Under the pieces are notes generated by a model that searched no databases, was not told the DNA's origin, and worked only from the letters and a program-made list of their open reading frames with translations. Positions 1 to 7,492 of a stretch of 35,365 nt of DNA are shown piece after piece (position 1 is the stretch's first letter; each line of letters opens with the position of its first letter). The translations under genes were made by a program, and so were the position numbers. The DNA lies in assembly GCA_017881685.1 (NCBI GenBank), contig JADGQR010000064.1, positions 1 through 35,365 of the forward strand, given 5' to 3'. Source of the stretch: Gemmatimonadaceae bacterium. Its GTDB lineage: Bacteria; Gemmatimonadota; Gemmatimonadetes; Gemmatimonadales; Gemmatimonadaceae.

Positions 1-246
1 AATCAGATGAGCCTTGGAGACGCGATGAGTGCGCCGCGAATTCATCATCAGGCACTTCCCGATGTCATCACCTACGATATCGGCGGACTCGATTCCGCGA
101 CGGTGAGCAACCTGACGTCGATGGGCTACCAGATGACCGGGACCGCGTACATCGGCGGGTCAGTTGTCGCGATCCGTCGAGTGAAAGGCGGATGGGAGGG
201 AATGGACGATCCGCGTGGGTATGGCGGCGGTGCTGTTGGATATTAA
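1..246 (+). CDS. Gamma-glutamyltransferase, C-terminal end (partial)
   Basis: This is the 3' end of a gene that begins before the window; the frame is open from base 1 and ends at TAA 244-246. About 81 residues are visible. They match the end of the small subunit of gamma-glutamyltranspeptidases: an APRIHHQALPD segment (family pattern APRFHHQWLPD) and a terminal DPRGYGGGAVGY (family pattern DPR...G.A.GY). In the family this Ntn-hydrolase cleaves glutathione and other gamma-glutamyl compounds, usually in the periplasm or outside the cell. The catalytic Thr and the signal peptide would lie upstream and cannot be checked. The gene converges on the lipoprotein gene, with a hairpin between them. 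Confidence 0.85.
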   Translation, partial: NQMSLGDAMSAPRIHHQALPDVITYDIGGLDSATVSNLTSMGYQMTGTAYIGGSVVAIRRVKGGWEGMDDPRGYGGGAVGY

Positions 247-264
247 CGAGTGAGCTCGTCAACT

Positions 265-303
265 GCGTAGACTGCTTTACGACTGAGGTAAAGCAGTCTA
301 CGC
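265..303. terminator. Perfect 16-bp hairpin between convergent genes
   Basis: Bases 265-280 and 288-303 are exact reverse complements (16 bp) around a 7-nt loop at 281-287. The hairpin lies 18 nt after the gamma-glutamyltransferase stop and 11 nt after the lipoprotein stop on the other strand, as expected of a shared bidirectional terminator. Neither side has a clear U-tract, so termination or 3'-end protection is inferred from symmetry and position. Confidence 0.7.
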
Positions 304-314
304 TGTTCCCGCAG

Positions 315-1229
315 TTACGCCTGAAGCTGCGCCGACGAATCGAGCGTGATCGTGATGCGGCCACCTTCGGGAACGCATCCTTCGTAGTTCGCAGTCGCTG
401 CTGCGGCTCCTGTTCCTGCAGCCGCGCCGGCTGCGGCGCCGATCACTGTCGACTTCGTGCTTCCGCCCAGGACGTTTCCGAGCACTGCACCAACGACGGC
501 GCCGCCGACGACCTTCTGGATGTCCTTGTTCTTCGGCTGATTCTTCACGCGATCGACGTTCGCGTAAGTCGTCGTCGCGCTCACCGGATATGTTCTTCCA
601 CCGAATGTCACCGAGACAACACGGAAGCCCATGTTGATCTTGTCGTTGACGTTCTCGCTGCGGCTCAGCTCGGTGATCTCGACCGTTGCCGTTGCACCAG
701 CCGGAATGACTGCGCCGTTCGAACCTTCGACGGAATTTGCGACTGTGGCCGAGAAGCGCTGACCCACTTTGTGCGTGTTCGTGCAGACGCGTGAGTTGGA
801 GGTCAGGTTGATCTGCGAGCCTGCCGGAATGCTGCCGACTCTACGCTCCGAACCACTTGTGCCGCGTGTAACAGTGTTTCCGCTCGCCGTCGTCGTCGTC
901 GTCGTCGTCGGGGTCGTCGTCGGGGTCGTCGTCGGGATCGAAGGCGTCGTCGGCCGTGGCGTTGTGCGCGCGGGGGTTCTCACAATCGGACGCGGTGTCG
1001 AGCGAACCGGCGCTCGCGCCGCTGGCGCTGCCGTCGTTGGGGTCGACGTCGCCGGAACATCATTGAGCTGCGGCTGCGCCGATGAATCCCGATTCGCCAT
1101 TTGCAGGTCCCGATTCAGCGACGAATCCTGCGCGAGCGTATCAGTTTTATTGGCATCACTGCACGCTGCGACGGTAAGTGCTGCCACCAGAACAAGCGGC
1201 GCACTCCACCGGTTGATATATTTTGACAT
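315..1229 (-). CDS. Lipoprotein with Thr/Pro linker and C-terminal glycine zipper
   Basis: The protein has 304 residues. The N-terminus is a lipoprotein signal: a hydrophobic stretch from about residue 10 and the lipobox VAAC with Cys23. Residues about 60-115 are a Pro/Thr/Arg-rich low-complexity linker with PTTTPTTTP repeats. A beta-rich middle domain (about 130-230) follows, then a glycine/alanine zipper (VVGGAVVGAVLGNVLGG and GAAAGAAAGTGAAAA), as in YMGG-like or OmpA-like glycine-zipper proteins. It is probably anchored to a membrane leaflet facing the periplasm; its function is unknown. The ATG start at 1229 has GGAGG about 10 nt upstream. It diverges from the ABC exporter gene. Confidence 0.75.
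   Translation of the reverse strand: MSKYINRWSAPLVLVAALTVAACSDANKTDTLAQDSSLNRDLQMANRDSSAQPQLNDVPATSTPTTAAPAARAPVRSTPRPIVRTPARTTPRPTTPSIPTTTPTTTPTTTTTTTASGNTVTRGTSGSERRVGSIPAGSQINLTSNSRVCTNTHKVGQRFSATVANSVEGSNGAVIPAGATATVEITELSRSENVNDKINMGFRVVSVTFGGRTYPVSATTTYANVDRVKNQPKNKDIQKVVGGAVVGAVLGNVLGGSTKSTVIGAAAGAAAGTGAAAATANYEGCVPEGGRITITLDSSAQLQA
888..936. repeat. CGT microsatellite and two 12-bp tandem repeats inside the lipoprotein gene
   Basis: Bases 888-910 are more than seven uninterrupted CGT units. Two identical 12-mers (ggggtcgtcgtc) follow at 910-921 and 922-933. On the minus strand this encodes the Thr/Pro linker of the lipoprotein. Every unit length is a multiple of three, so slippage would lengthen or shorten the linker without breaking the frame. 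Confidence 0.85.
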
Positions 1230-1250
1230 CTGAACGAGCCTCCGTTGTAT

Positions 1251-1299
1251 TTGACGCTTGCCCGAAGTTCTTATAGCGCAAGTCTTTAGACCTGCTCAA
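1251..1299. promoter_or_regulatory. Candidate overlapping divergent promoters
   Basis: The 83-nt gap between the divergent lipoprotein and ABC genes must hold both promoters. For the minus strand, a TTGAGC -35-like box (complement of 1294-1299) and a TATAAG -10-like box (complement of 1270-1275) are 18 nt apart. For the plus strand, TTGACG (1251-1256) and TATAGC (1272-1277) are 15 nt apart, which is short. The -10 boxes overlap, so the two directions could compete. The assignment rests on consensus matching only. Confidence 0.35.
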
Positions 1300-1312
1300 C
1301 GGGGCAATCGTC

Positions 1313-3121
1313 GTGCCATATATGAATCAGCTAAGGCGACTCTTACCCTACTACGGCCCATACAGGGGCCAACTCGTTACAGGCCTTACACTTGTGGTCG
1401 TTTCGACGGCTATAACAAGCGTAATTCCGTGGTTTCTGCGCAACGGGATCGACGCCATGCGGGCTGGCGCCCCGTTCAGCAACTCCCTTACAGTCGCCGG
1501 TGAAATCATCGCAATTGCCATTTTCGCAGGATTTCTGCGTTATGGAATGCGCGAGATCCTGAACAGCGTCAGCCGCAGGATCGAATACGATCTGCGAAAC
1601 GATCTCTTCATCCACCTGGAAAAGCTCGACGCATCGTTCTTTGGACGCGCGAGAACCGGCGACATAATGGCTCGCCTGACCAACGATCTCGGCGCAGTTC
1701 GAATGGCAGCAGGCCCGGCGATCATGTATCTGATGAACACGATTGCTGGCGCTCTGTTCGCGCTGTTCTTCATGCTTCGAATCGACGTGAAGCTGACTGT
1801 TCTCGCTTTGCTTCCGATGATCGGTCTTCCGGCGATCACCGCGTATCTCGGCAAGGCTGTTCACAAGCGATTCGAATCAGTGCAGGAGCATTTCTCGACA
1901 TTGACGACACACGCGCAGGAAAACCTTTCCGGCACACGAATAGTGCGCGCATATCGCCAGGAGAATGCGGAGATCGAACGATTCGCTTCGCTCAACGACG
2001 AGTATCTGCGGCGGAATATGTCGCTCGCGAGACTGTACGGAACGATGTTCCCGACGTTCGCGTTGCTGGCTGGAATGGCGGCTGTTGTCGTCCTGGGAGT
2101 CGGAGGAACGCTCGCTCTTCACGGAACCATATCGGTTGGATCGTTTGTCGCTTTCGGCCTGTATCTCAATCTTCTCACGTGGCCGCTTATCGCACTTGGA
2201 TGGGTGATCAATCTCTTTCAGCGCGGAAGCGCGTCGATGCTGCGACTGGTTGAGATTCTCGATGCACAACCTGGTCTGTCCGATCCGGATGCGGCGGACG
2301 TAATTCATCTTCCGGCAACAACTGGCGGACGGTCGATCGAGTTCAGAAACGTGAGCTTCCACTTTCCAGTCGCTGAAGGTGAGACACCGCGCTGGGTTCT
2401 TCGTGATGTCAGTTTCACTGTGCCCAAGGGAGCCACACTCGGTGTCGTGGGCTCGACAGGCAGCGGAAAAACGGCGCTGATGGATTTGATTCCTCGTCTT
2501 TATGACGCGCAGGAAGGCGAGATTCTCATCGACGGCGTGCCGATCAAGTGGGTTCCGTTGCAGGAGCTGAGGGCTGCGATCGGCTTTGTCCCGCAGGAGA
2601 GTCTCCTTTTCAGCGACACGATCGGAGCGAATCTGTCATATGGAACGAACGACCCGGAAGGCGTCGAGTGGGCTGCGGGAACAGCACAGCTTTCAGAGAC
2701 GATCAGGAGCTTTCCGGGCGGATACGACACGATGCTTGGCGAGCGCGGGATTAATTTGTCAGGGGGACAGAAGCAACGTGCCTCTCTTGCGAGAGCGCTT
2801 GCGCGTCGCCCATCGATAGTTCTTCTCGACGATGCTCTGAGCGCCGTCGATACACATACCGAAGCGGAGATTCTCCGTGCACTTCGAGAAGCATTGACGT
2901 CGAGAACAGCGGTGATTGCATCGCATCGTGTCAGTGCAATCCGGGATGCAACGTGGATCGTCGTGCTCGATGAGGGTCGAGTGGTTGAACAGGGAATACA
3001 TGATCAGCTCATGGTTGCGGAAGGCAGGTACTGGGCGCTTCTTCGAAGGCAGCAACTTGTCGAAGCGATCGAGAAAACGGGTGACGCCGAGCTCGAGCTC
3101 GAGGGCAGCGTAAATGGCTGA
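1313..3121 (+). CDS. ABC exporter half-transporter (MdlA-like, TMD-NBD fusion)
   Basis: The protein has 602 residues with exporter architecture: six membrane segments in residues about 15-310, then an ATPase domain. Visible motifs are Walker A GSTGSGKT (380-387), Q-loop VPQES (426-430), signature LSGGQ (482-486), Walker B IVLLDD (502-507), D-loop SAVD and the H-loop ASHR (536-539). The residue after the Walker B Asp is Asp507, where an active exporter site has Glu. This is usual in MdlA-type subunits that act as one half of a heterodimer. No second half-transporter lies next to it. The start is GTG 1313, with a possible alternative ATG at 1322. The 3' end overlaps the histidine kinase gene by 8 nt. 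The substrate is unknown; family members move drugs or lipids outward. Confidence 0.9.
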   Translation: MPYMNQLRRLLPYYGPYRGQLVTGLTLVVVSTAITSVIPWFLRNGIDAMRAGAPFSNSLTVAGEIIAIAIFAGFLRYGMREILNSVSRRIEYDLRNDLFIHLEKLDASFFGRARTGDIMARLTNDLGAVRMAAGPAIMYLMNTIAGALFALFFMLRIDVKLTVLALLPMIGLPAITAYLGKAVHKRFESVQEHFSTLTTHAQENLSGTRIVRAYRQENAEIERFASLNDEYLRRNMSLARLYGTMFPTFALLAGMAAVVVLGVGGTLALHGTISVGSFVAFGLYLNLLTWPLIALGWVINLFQRGSASMLRLVEILDAQPGLSDPDAADVIHLPATTGGRSIEFRNVSFHFPVAEGETPRWVLRDVSFTVPKGATLGVVGSTGSGKTALMDLIPRLYDAQEGEILIDGVPIKWVPLQELRAAIGFVPQESLLFSDTIGANLSYGTNDPEGVEWAAGTAQLSETIRSFPGGYDTMLGERGINLSGGQKQRASLARALARRPSIVLLDDALSAVDTHTEAEILRALREALTSRTAVIASHRVSAIRDATWIVVLDEGRVVEQGIHDQLMVAEGRYWALLRRQQLVEAIEKTGDAELELEGSVNG

Positions 3122-3938
3122 TGTGAGACTCAGACCCGAATTTGCCAGCGACTACGAGCTCGGTGAGCGAATGAGGCGGCTCGAGATCGAGCTCGCCGAC
3201 GCGCAGCGCGTGATCGCGGATCTTCGCGACCGCGACGCACTGAAGACCCAATTCCTGTCGAACATCTCGCACGACCTGAGAACTCCGCTCACGGCGATCA
3301 TCACGCACGCTGAAATTCTTCGCGACGGAATTCTCGGCGAAGTCACTCCAAAGCAGAAGGAGAGCATATCCGTCATCATCACCGGCGGCCGCCAGTTGCT
3401 CGACATGATCGCGGAGATTCTCACGCATGCCCGCCATTCCAGCGGACCGCTGACACTTGTCGAATCCGTCTTCTCGATCGAGGAAGTCGTGACCCAGGTA
3501 ACGGCACTCAACGAGTCCCTGGTGGCCAAGAAGGGCCTGTCACTCGATCTGAATGTGATGGGCGATATCCCGATGGTGCGCGGTGACCGCGACAAGGTCA
3601 TCCACGTTCTCACCAACCTGCTTGGAAACGCCTTCGAATTCACGCCGAGCGGGGGCAAAGTCTGGGTGACAGTCTCGTCCAATCCAGCGCGTGACGACAA
3701 GATGGTGCTTCTGGAGGTTGGCGATACCGGCCGCGGAATTGCACCTGATCATCACGAACTCATCTTCCGTGAGTTTGCTCAGGTCGACTCTTCGGCTTCA
3801 CGCGTTCATCACGGCACGGGACTTGGATTGACTATCGCCCGTCGATTCGTGGAGCTGCATGGTGGAAATATCTGGGTTGAAAGTGAGCTTGGCGAGGGGA
3901 GTCGGTTCTTTTTCACGCTTCCCGCCGAAGGAGTGTAG
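3114..3938 (+). CDS. Soluble sensor histidine kinase
   Basis: The protein has 274 residues and no membrane segment. Residues about 12-45 are charged and probably form a coiled coil. The dimerisation/phosphorylation domain follows, with SHDLRTPL and phospho-acceptor His53. The ATP-binding domain has the N-box around Asn172 (NLLGNAFEF), the G1 box DTGRGI (204-209) and the G2 box GTGLGL (234-239). There is no PAS, GAF or periplasmic sensing domain, so it must sense a cytoplasmic signal or a partner, possibly the ABC exporter to which it is translationally coupled (ATG 3114 lies inside the exporter gene). The response regulator ATG follows its TAG directly, so the two are very likely a cognate pair. 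Confidence 0.92.
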   Translation: MADVRLRPEFASDYELGERMRRLEIELADAQRVIADLRDRDALKTQFLSNISHDLRTPLTAIITHAEILRDGILGEVTPKQKESISVIITGGRQLLDMIAEILTHARHSSGPLTLVESVFSIEEVVTQVTALNESLVAKKGLSLDLNVMGDIPMVRGDRDKVIHVLTNLLGNAFEFTPSGGKVWVTVSSNPARDDKMVLLEVGDTGRGIAPDHHELIFREFAQVDSSASRVHHGTGLGLTIARRFVELHGGNIWVESELGEGSRFFFTLPAEGV

Positions 3939-4301
3939 ATGACGCCGAGAGTGCTGCTGGTTGAAGACAGTCCGATGATCAGCGGGGCTCTCAAGCTTCT
4001 TCTCGAAAGCGGTGGGTTCGATGTGACGCTGGCGGAGACTGCTGCGGAAGCATCCGCATGGGCTGGTCCTGAAAGAGCCGACGTGATGATCCTCGATATC
4101 GGTCTTCCCGACGCGGATGGCCTGTCGGTGATTGGCTCGCTCGCAGAAAGGGGGATGAAGCCCGCACGGACCTTTGCGATGACCGGTCATAACGACGAAG
4201 AAACCATGGAGCGGTGCATGGCTGCGGGCTGCGACGGCGTTCTGGTCAAGCCCGTTCCCGTACAACAGCTCCTGCGCATAGTGACAAAAGCGGTAGCGTG
4301 A
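3939..4301 (+). CDS. Receiver-only response regulator
   Basis: The 120 residues are a single receiver domain. The acidic pair is in VEDS (Glu9, Asp10), the phospho-acceptor is Asp53 in ILDIGLPDADG, the switch Thr is Thr82 (FAMTGH) and the conserved Lys is Lys104 (VLVKP). There is no DNA-binding or enzymatic output domain, as in CheY-like or Spo0F-like relays. The start codon abuts the kinase stop and the stop overlaps the next start as GTGA (4298-4301), so production of all three proteins is coupled. Its target may be the downstream phosphodiesterase-fold protein or something encoded elsewhere; this is inference. Confidence 0.92.
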   Translation: MTPRVLLVEDSPMISGALKLLLESGGFDVTLAETAAEASAWAGPERADVMILDIGLPDADGLSVIGSLAERGMKPARTFAMTGHNDEETMERCMAAGCDGVLVKPVPVQQLLRIVTKAVA

Positions 4302-5998
4302 CGGAGCGACGCGACCAGCCGCGCGCAGGTCCGTTTCTCCGCTGGTACTACGCGTCGAAGTACAGGCTTTTCAGAGAAGAAAAACGAGAGTACGACGGCA
4401 ATCGCGGGTTGATCATGCTGCAGATCGACGCGCTTGCCTTTTCCGATCTGCGCCGGGCAATCGAAAGAGGGTATTGCCCGACAATCGTTCGCCTGCTCAA
4501 TGAGGGCGACTACAATCTTCGGCGATGGTTTTGCGGACTCCCGTCCGCGACCCCTTACTGTCAGGCTGGAATCTTTCACGGAGAGAATGGCGGAATTCCC
4601 GCCTTCAGGTTCTACGACAAGCCCGCCCGCAGAATCATTACGTGCAACGCGCCGCATGGCGTTCAGTACATCCGCGATCGAATAAAGTCTCCAGGAGCGC
4701 TCGCGGGAGGGTCAAGCTACGTGAATCTGCTGGATGGCGATGCGCAGACTGTTGCCTTCACTGTCGCTACCAGAGAGAAGATGTCGGTGTACCAGCGCCT
4801 CGGCGGGACGCGGATGGCGCTGCTGATGCTTCTGCACCCCATTCGTATCGCACGCATGATTCTCCAGAGCGTGTTCGAGTATCTGCTCGAGGAATGGGAG
4901 CGTCTTCGCGGTGAGCTGGCCGGACGCGTTACGCATTCCGAAGGAATTTTTCCGTTCATCCGCATCATCAGCAACGTCGTCGTCAGAGAGCTTCAGACGA
5001 TGGCGATTCTGCTCGATGTGTATCTCGGCGTGCCGATCATCTACAGCACGTTCATGCAGTATGACGAGCTCGCACATCACTTCGGACCGTCGAGCAAGCA
5101 GGCGCTGAGCGATCTTCGGAGAACCGATGCGCGAATCTCCGAGATCTGGCGAATGGCGCGAATCGCTGGAGGCAGAGGGTACGACCTCGTCATCCTGTCG
5201 GACCACGGGATGACTCCAGCGAGGAGCTATCGAGTGGAGTTTCACGAATCGCTCGGCATGACTGTCGAGCGAATGCTCGACGGAGACGTGCTTGCAAGCG
5301 CGGCCGAGGCCAGCGAGTACGCTGGAGTTGGACCGGAATTGATCGAGGCAGTCGCGGCGATGACGCCCGCAGCGCGCGCCGGAACCCGCCGCACATTGAG
5401 GCGTGCGCGTGACTGGCTTCGCAGTCGTTATGGGCTGAGAGAGATAATCCTTCCCGAGAAATACCGGGTCGCGGAGCGGCACGAGGTCGTGGTCACGTAC
5501 AGCTCATGCCTTGCCCTCCTCTATTTCAGTGCGGATGAGCGTCAACTGACGCTCGAGGAGATCATGGCGAACGAGCGCCGGCGGCTCCTTTACCTCGGAC
5601 TTCTTGGACACCTCGGAATCGGATTGATCGTGACGCGATCGGGCAACGGCGTGCACATCGAGAGCAGAGCGGGCCGGGGTGTCATCGCCGAGGGCCAGGT
5701 GGAGGTAACGGCGGGAACGAATCCTCTCGAGCCGTACGGAACGCAGCGCTACGTCGTCAATGCGGTCGAGTCTCTGGTGATGCAGCCGAATGCCGGCGAT
5801 CTCGTACTATTCGGCGCATACGATGGCTACAACATCATCTCGTTCGACGACCAGGTTGGTGCGCACGGCTCGGCCGGCGGGGATCAGGTCTATCCGTTCC
5901 TGATGTCGCCCGTCTGGCTGCATGCCGATGTCGCTGTCATCGAAGATGCCCGTGATCTGAACAAGGTGATCCTGCGAAAGTATTCAGCGGCTAGTTAG
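4298..5998 (+). CDS. Phosphodiesterase / alkaline-phosphatase superfamily protein
   Basis: From the GTG at 4298 the protein has 566 residues. This start is chosen because GTGA overlaps the response-regulator stop and the residues further upstream are only that gene read in another frame. Metal-site features of the type I phosphodiesterase/nucleotide pyrophosphatase fold are present: Asp44 (LMLQIDAL-like strand), a likely nucleophile Thr85 in SATPYCQ, Asp256 and His260 (YDELAHHFG), Asp302-His303 (LSDHGM) and a C-terminal GAHGS histidine. No signal peptide is clear; a moderately hydrophobic helix occurs at about 172-195. It probably hydrolyses a phosphodiester or phosphonate; the substrate cannot be told. 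Its last 8 nt overlap the convergent gene on the minus strand. Confidence 0.8.
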   Translation: MTERRDQPRAGPFLRWYYASKYRLFREEKREYDGNRGLIMLQIDALAFSDLRRAIERGYCPTIVRLLNEGDYNLRRWFCGLPSATPYCQAGIFHGENGGIPAFRFYDKPARRIITCNAPHGVQYIRDRIKSPGALAGGSSYVNLLDGDAQTVAFTVATREKMSVYQRLGGTRMALLMLLHPIRIARMILQSVFEYLLEEWERLRGELAGRVTHSEGIFPFIRIISNVVVRELQTMAILLDVYLGVPIIYSTFMQYDELAHHFGPSSKQALSDLRRTDARISEIWRMARIAGGRGYDLVILSDHGMTPARSYRVEFHESLGMTVERMLDGDVLASAAEASEYAGVGPELIEAVAAMTPAARAGTRRTLRRARDWLRSRYGLREIILPEKYRVAERHEVVVTYSSCLALLYFSADERQLTLEEIMANERRRLLYLGLLGHLGIGLIVTRSGNGVHIESRAGRGVIAEGQVEVTAGTNPLEPYGTQRYVVNAVESLVMQPNAGDLVLFGAYDGYNIISFDDQVGAHGSAGGDQVYPFLMSPVWLHADVAVIEDARDLNKVILRKYSAAS

Positions 5999-6371
5999 AC
6001 GGAGCCTGATGCAGCGATGGATCTCCGACGATGCTGCGAAGCTCTGAACCGGTGATCCGCTCCGGCTCGAACTGCTCACCCGCTCTCTTCATCACGCCGT
6101 GAACGACGTCATTCACGGTCAGTAGCGGAGCATCGGCTTCCGCTGTGACGTCGACTTCCCATTTGCCGCGGTCCGGTCCCTTCAGCTGGAGCCGATAGCT
6201 CGCGCTGTAGACCGTGTGTCGCTCGCCGACTTGTGCGCTCGTCGCGATCACGGCAGCGCCGGTCTCCACTCCACCCTGTCTGATTGGCGGAAAGAGATGA
6301 ATCTCCTCGACTGCGTCGATACCCACCTTGTCCGCGATCTCCCGCAGGAACCTCTCGGTCGTTTCTATCAT
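5991..6371 (-). CDS. Small conserved-looking protein of unknown function
   Basis: The protein has 126 residues and I do not recognise the family. It is soluble, with no signal peptide, membrane segment or cysteine. The sequence begins with an amphipathic helix (residues 1-20), continues with alternating strands and ends with a helix (MKRAGEQFEPERI). Its ATG (6371) overlaps the stop of the preceding TIGR00300-type gene as ATGA (6368-6371), which argues that it is translated and may act with that enzyme. It is the last gene of the long minus-strand run, and its 3' end overlaps the convergent phosphodiesterase gene by 8 nt. Confidence 0.65.
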   Translation of the reverse strand: MIETTERFLREIADKVGIDAVEEIHLFPPIRQGGVETGAAVIATSAQVGERHTVYSASYRLQLKGPDRGKWEVDVTAEADAPLLTVNDVVHGVMKRAGEQFEPERITGSELRSIVGDPSLHQAPSN

Positions 6372-7471
6372 GAGCCAGCCGGACCGTGAGAGGTGATCTC
6401 GCGTTCAGCGTACAGACGAAGTATGTGCATGAAATCCTGTGCGTTGGTTACCACGCCGAACGCCTGATGCGTTCCGCGATCCTTGAGCTTGCTTACGACG
6501 AACTCGGACGAATCGACACAAATTAACGTCAACTCCCGCAGCGTCCCGTCGGCTTCCGTGACAAACGCCGGAAGCATGTTGCCGGTAGCGATCGCGTGAA
6601 GCGCCGTCGCGACGAGAATGGCCATCGTTGCCTTCGTCGTGTGCTTCTTCATCGCATCCTGACCAGCGATTGCGTCGGTTACAACTTCCGGCAGCGGACC
6701 GTCGTCGCGAATTGATCCGGTCAACACGAATGGGACATTCTTCGTCACGAGCGCGTGCATTATTCCGTTCGTGATGATGCCCTGCTTGACGGCCTCCGCA
6801 ATCGAGCCTGCCTTTCGCACCTGATTGATCGCACGCATGTGCAGACCGTGACCGCCAACTGAGGCGATGCCAGTCCCGGTCATTCCGAGCGTCGTGCCGA
6901 AGATCGCCGCTTCGATATCATGAACGGCAACCGCGTTGCCAGCGAGCAGAGCTCCAACGAAGCCGTTCTCGATGAACCACACCATGTCGGCGCGCGCACG
7001 CGAGTGCACCAGTGCAGGTCCGGTCACCCAGATGGGATATCCGCCACGATCGCGCTCCTCGATGAGAATCCGCGCCATCATGCCGTAGTCGATGGGCTTC
7101 TCGCGAGACACATCGCTCGTCATGAACTGGAACTCGGCCATTTCGTTCGGATCGCTCTGCATCAGCGACGAGTGGACGTAAATACCCTGAGAGCCGTCCT
7201 CCGCTTTGCCAACCGCGATGCGCTCACCTTTGCGGATGCGACGTCCCTCGCGGATCCAGAGCTCGCCATCACCGTCGAGCAGGAGAGCCGCGTCCATCCT
7301 CGGCTCGCGCGGCATCCGCCACTTTCCGCCGATCTTCACGTAGGTGGGAAGATTCGTCGTCGTGAAGAAATCATCTGGAAGGACACCGTCTGCAGGGGCT
7401 TCCACAAAACGCGCATCAGGCGCGTCGATGAGCGCCTGATCATTGAAGTCTGGTGTCGAGATAATCGTCAC
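6368..7471 (-). CDS. TIGR00300/LOR-SDH family protein, archaeal-type ornithine cyclodeaminase-like
   Basis: The protein has 367 residues. It resembles the family known as TIGR00300 or 'LOR/SDH', also found as the C-terminal part of the AgrE/ArgZ arginine-catabolic enzymes and as archaeal-type ornithine cyclodeaminase. Recognisable blocks are ALLAGNAVAVHDIE, GTTLGMTG, a Gly/His segment GGHGLHMRAIN and GSIRDDGPLPEVVTDAI, followed by AIATGNMLPAFV. Family members bind NAD and convert ornithine to proline plus ammonia. Whether this one does so is inference. The arginine-dihydrolase domain of ArgZ is absent, so it is a stand-alone version. The start is GTG 7471 with a weak ribosome site. It lies 21 nt after priA and is coupled by ATGA to the next gene. 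Confidence 0.75.
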   Translation of the reverse strand: MTIISTPDFNDQALIDAPDARFVEAPADGVLPDDFFTTTNLPTYVKIGGKWRMPREPRMDAALLLDGDGELWIREGRRIRKGERIAVGKAEDGSQGIYVHSSLMQSDPNEMAEFQFMTSDVSREKPIDYGMMARILIEERDRGGYPIWVTGPALVHSRARADMVWFIENGFVGALLAGNAVAVHDIEAAIFGTTLGMTGTGIASVGGHGLHMRAINQVRKAGSIAEAVKQGIITNGIMHALVTKNVPFVLTGSIRDDGPLPEVVTDAIAGQDAMKKHTTKATMAILVATALHAIATGNMLPAFVTEADGTLRELTLICVDSSEFVVSKLKDRGTHQAFGVVTNAQDFMHILRLYAEREITSHGPAGS

Positions 7472-7492
7472 GCCTAAAGATGATCGACGCGA

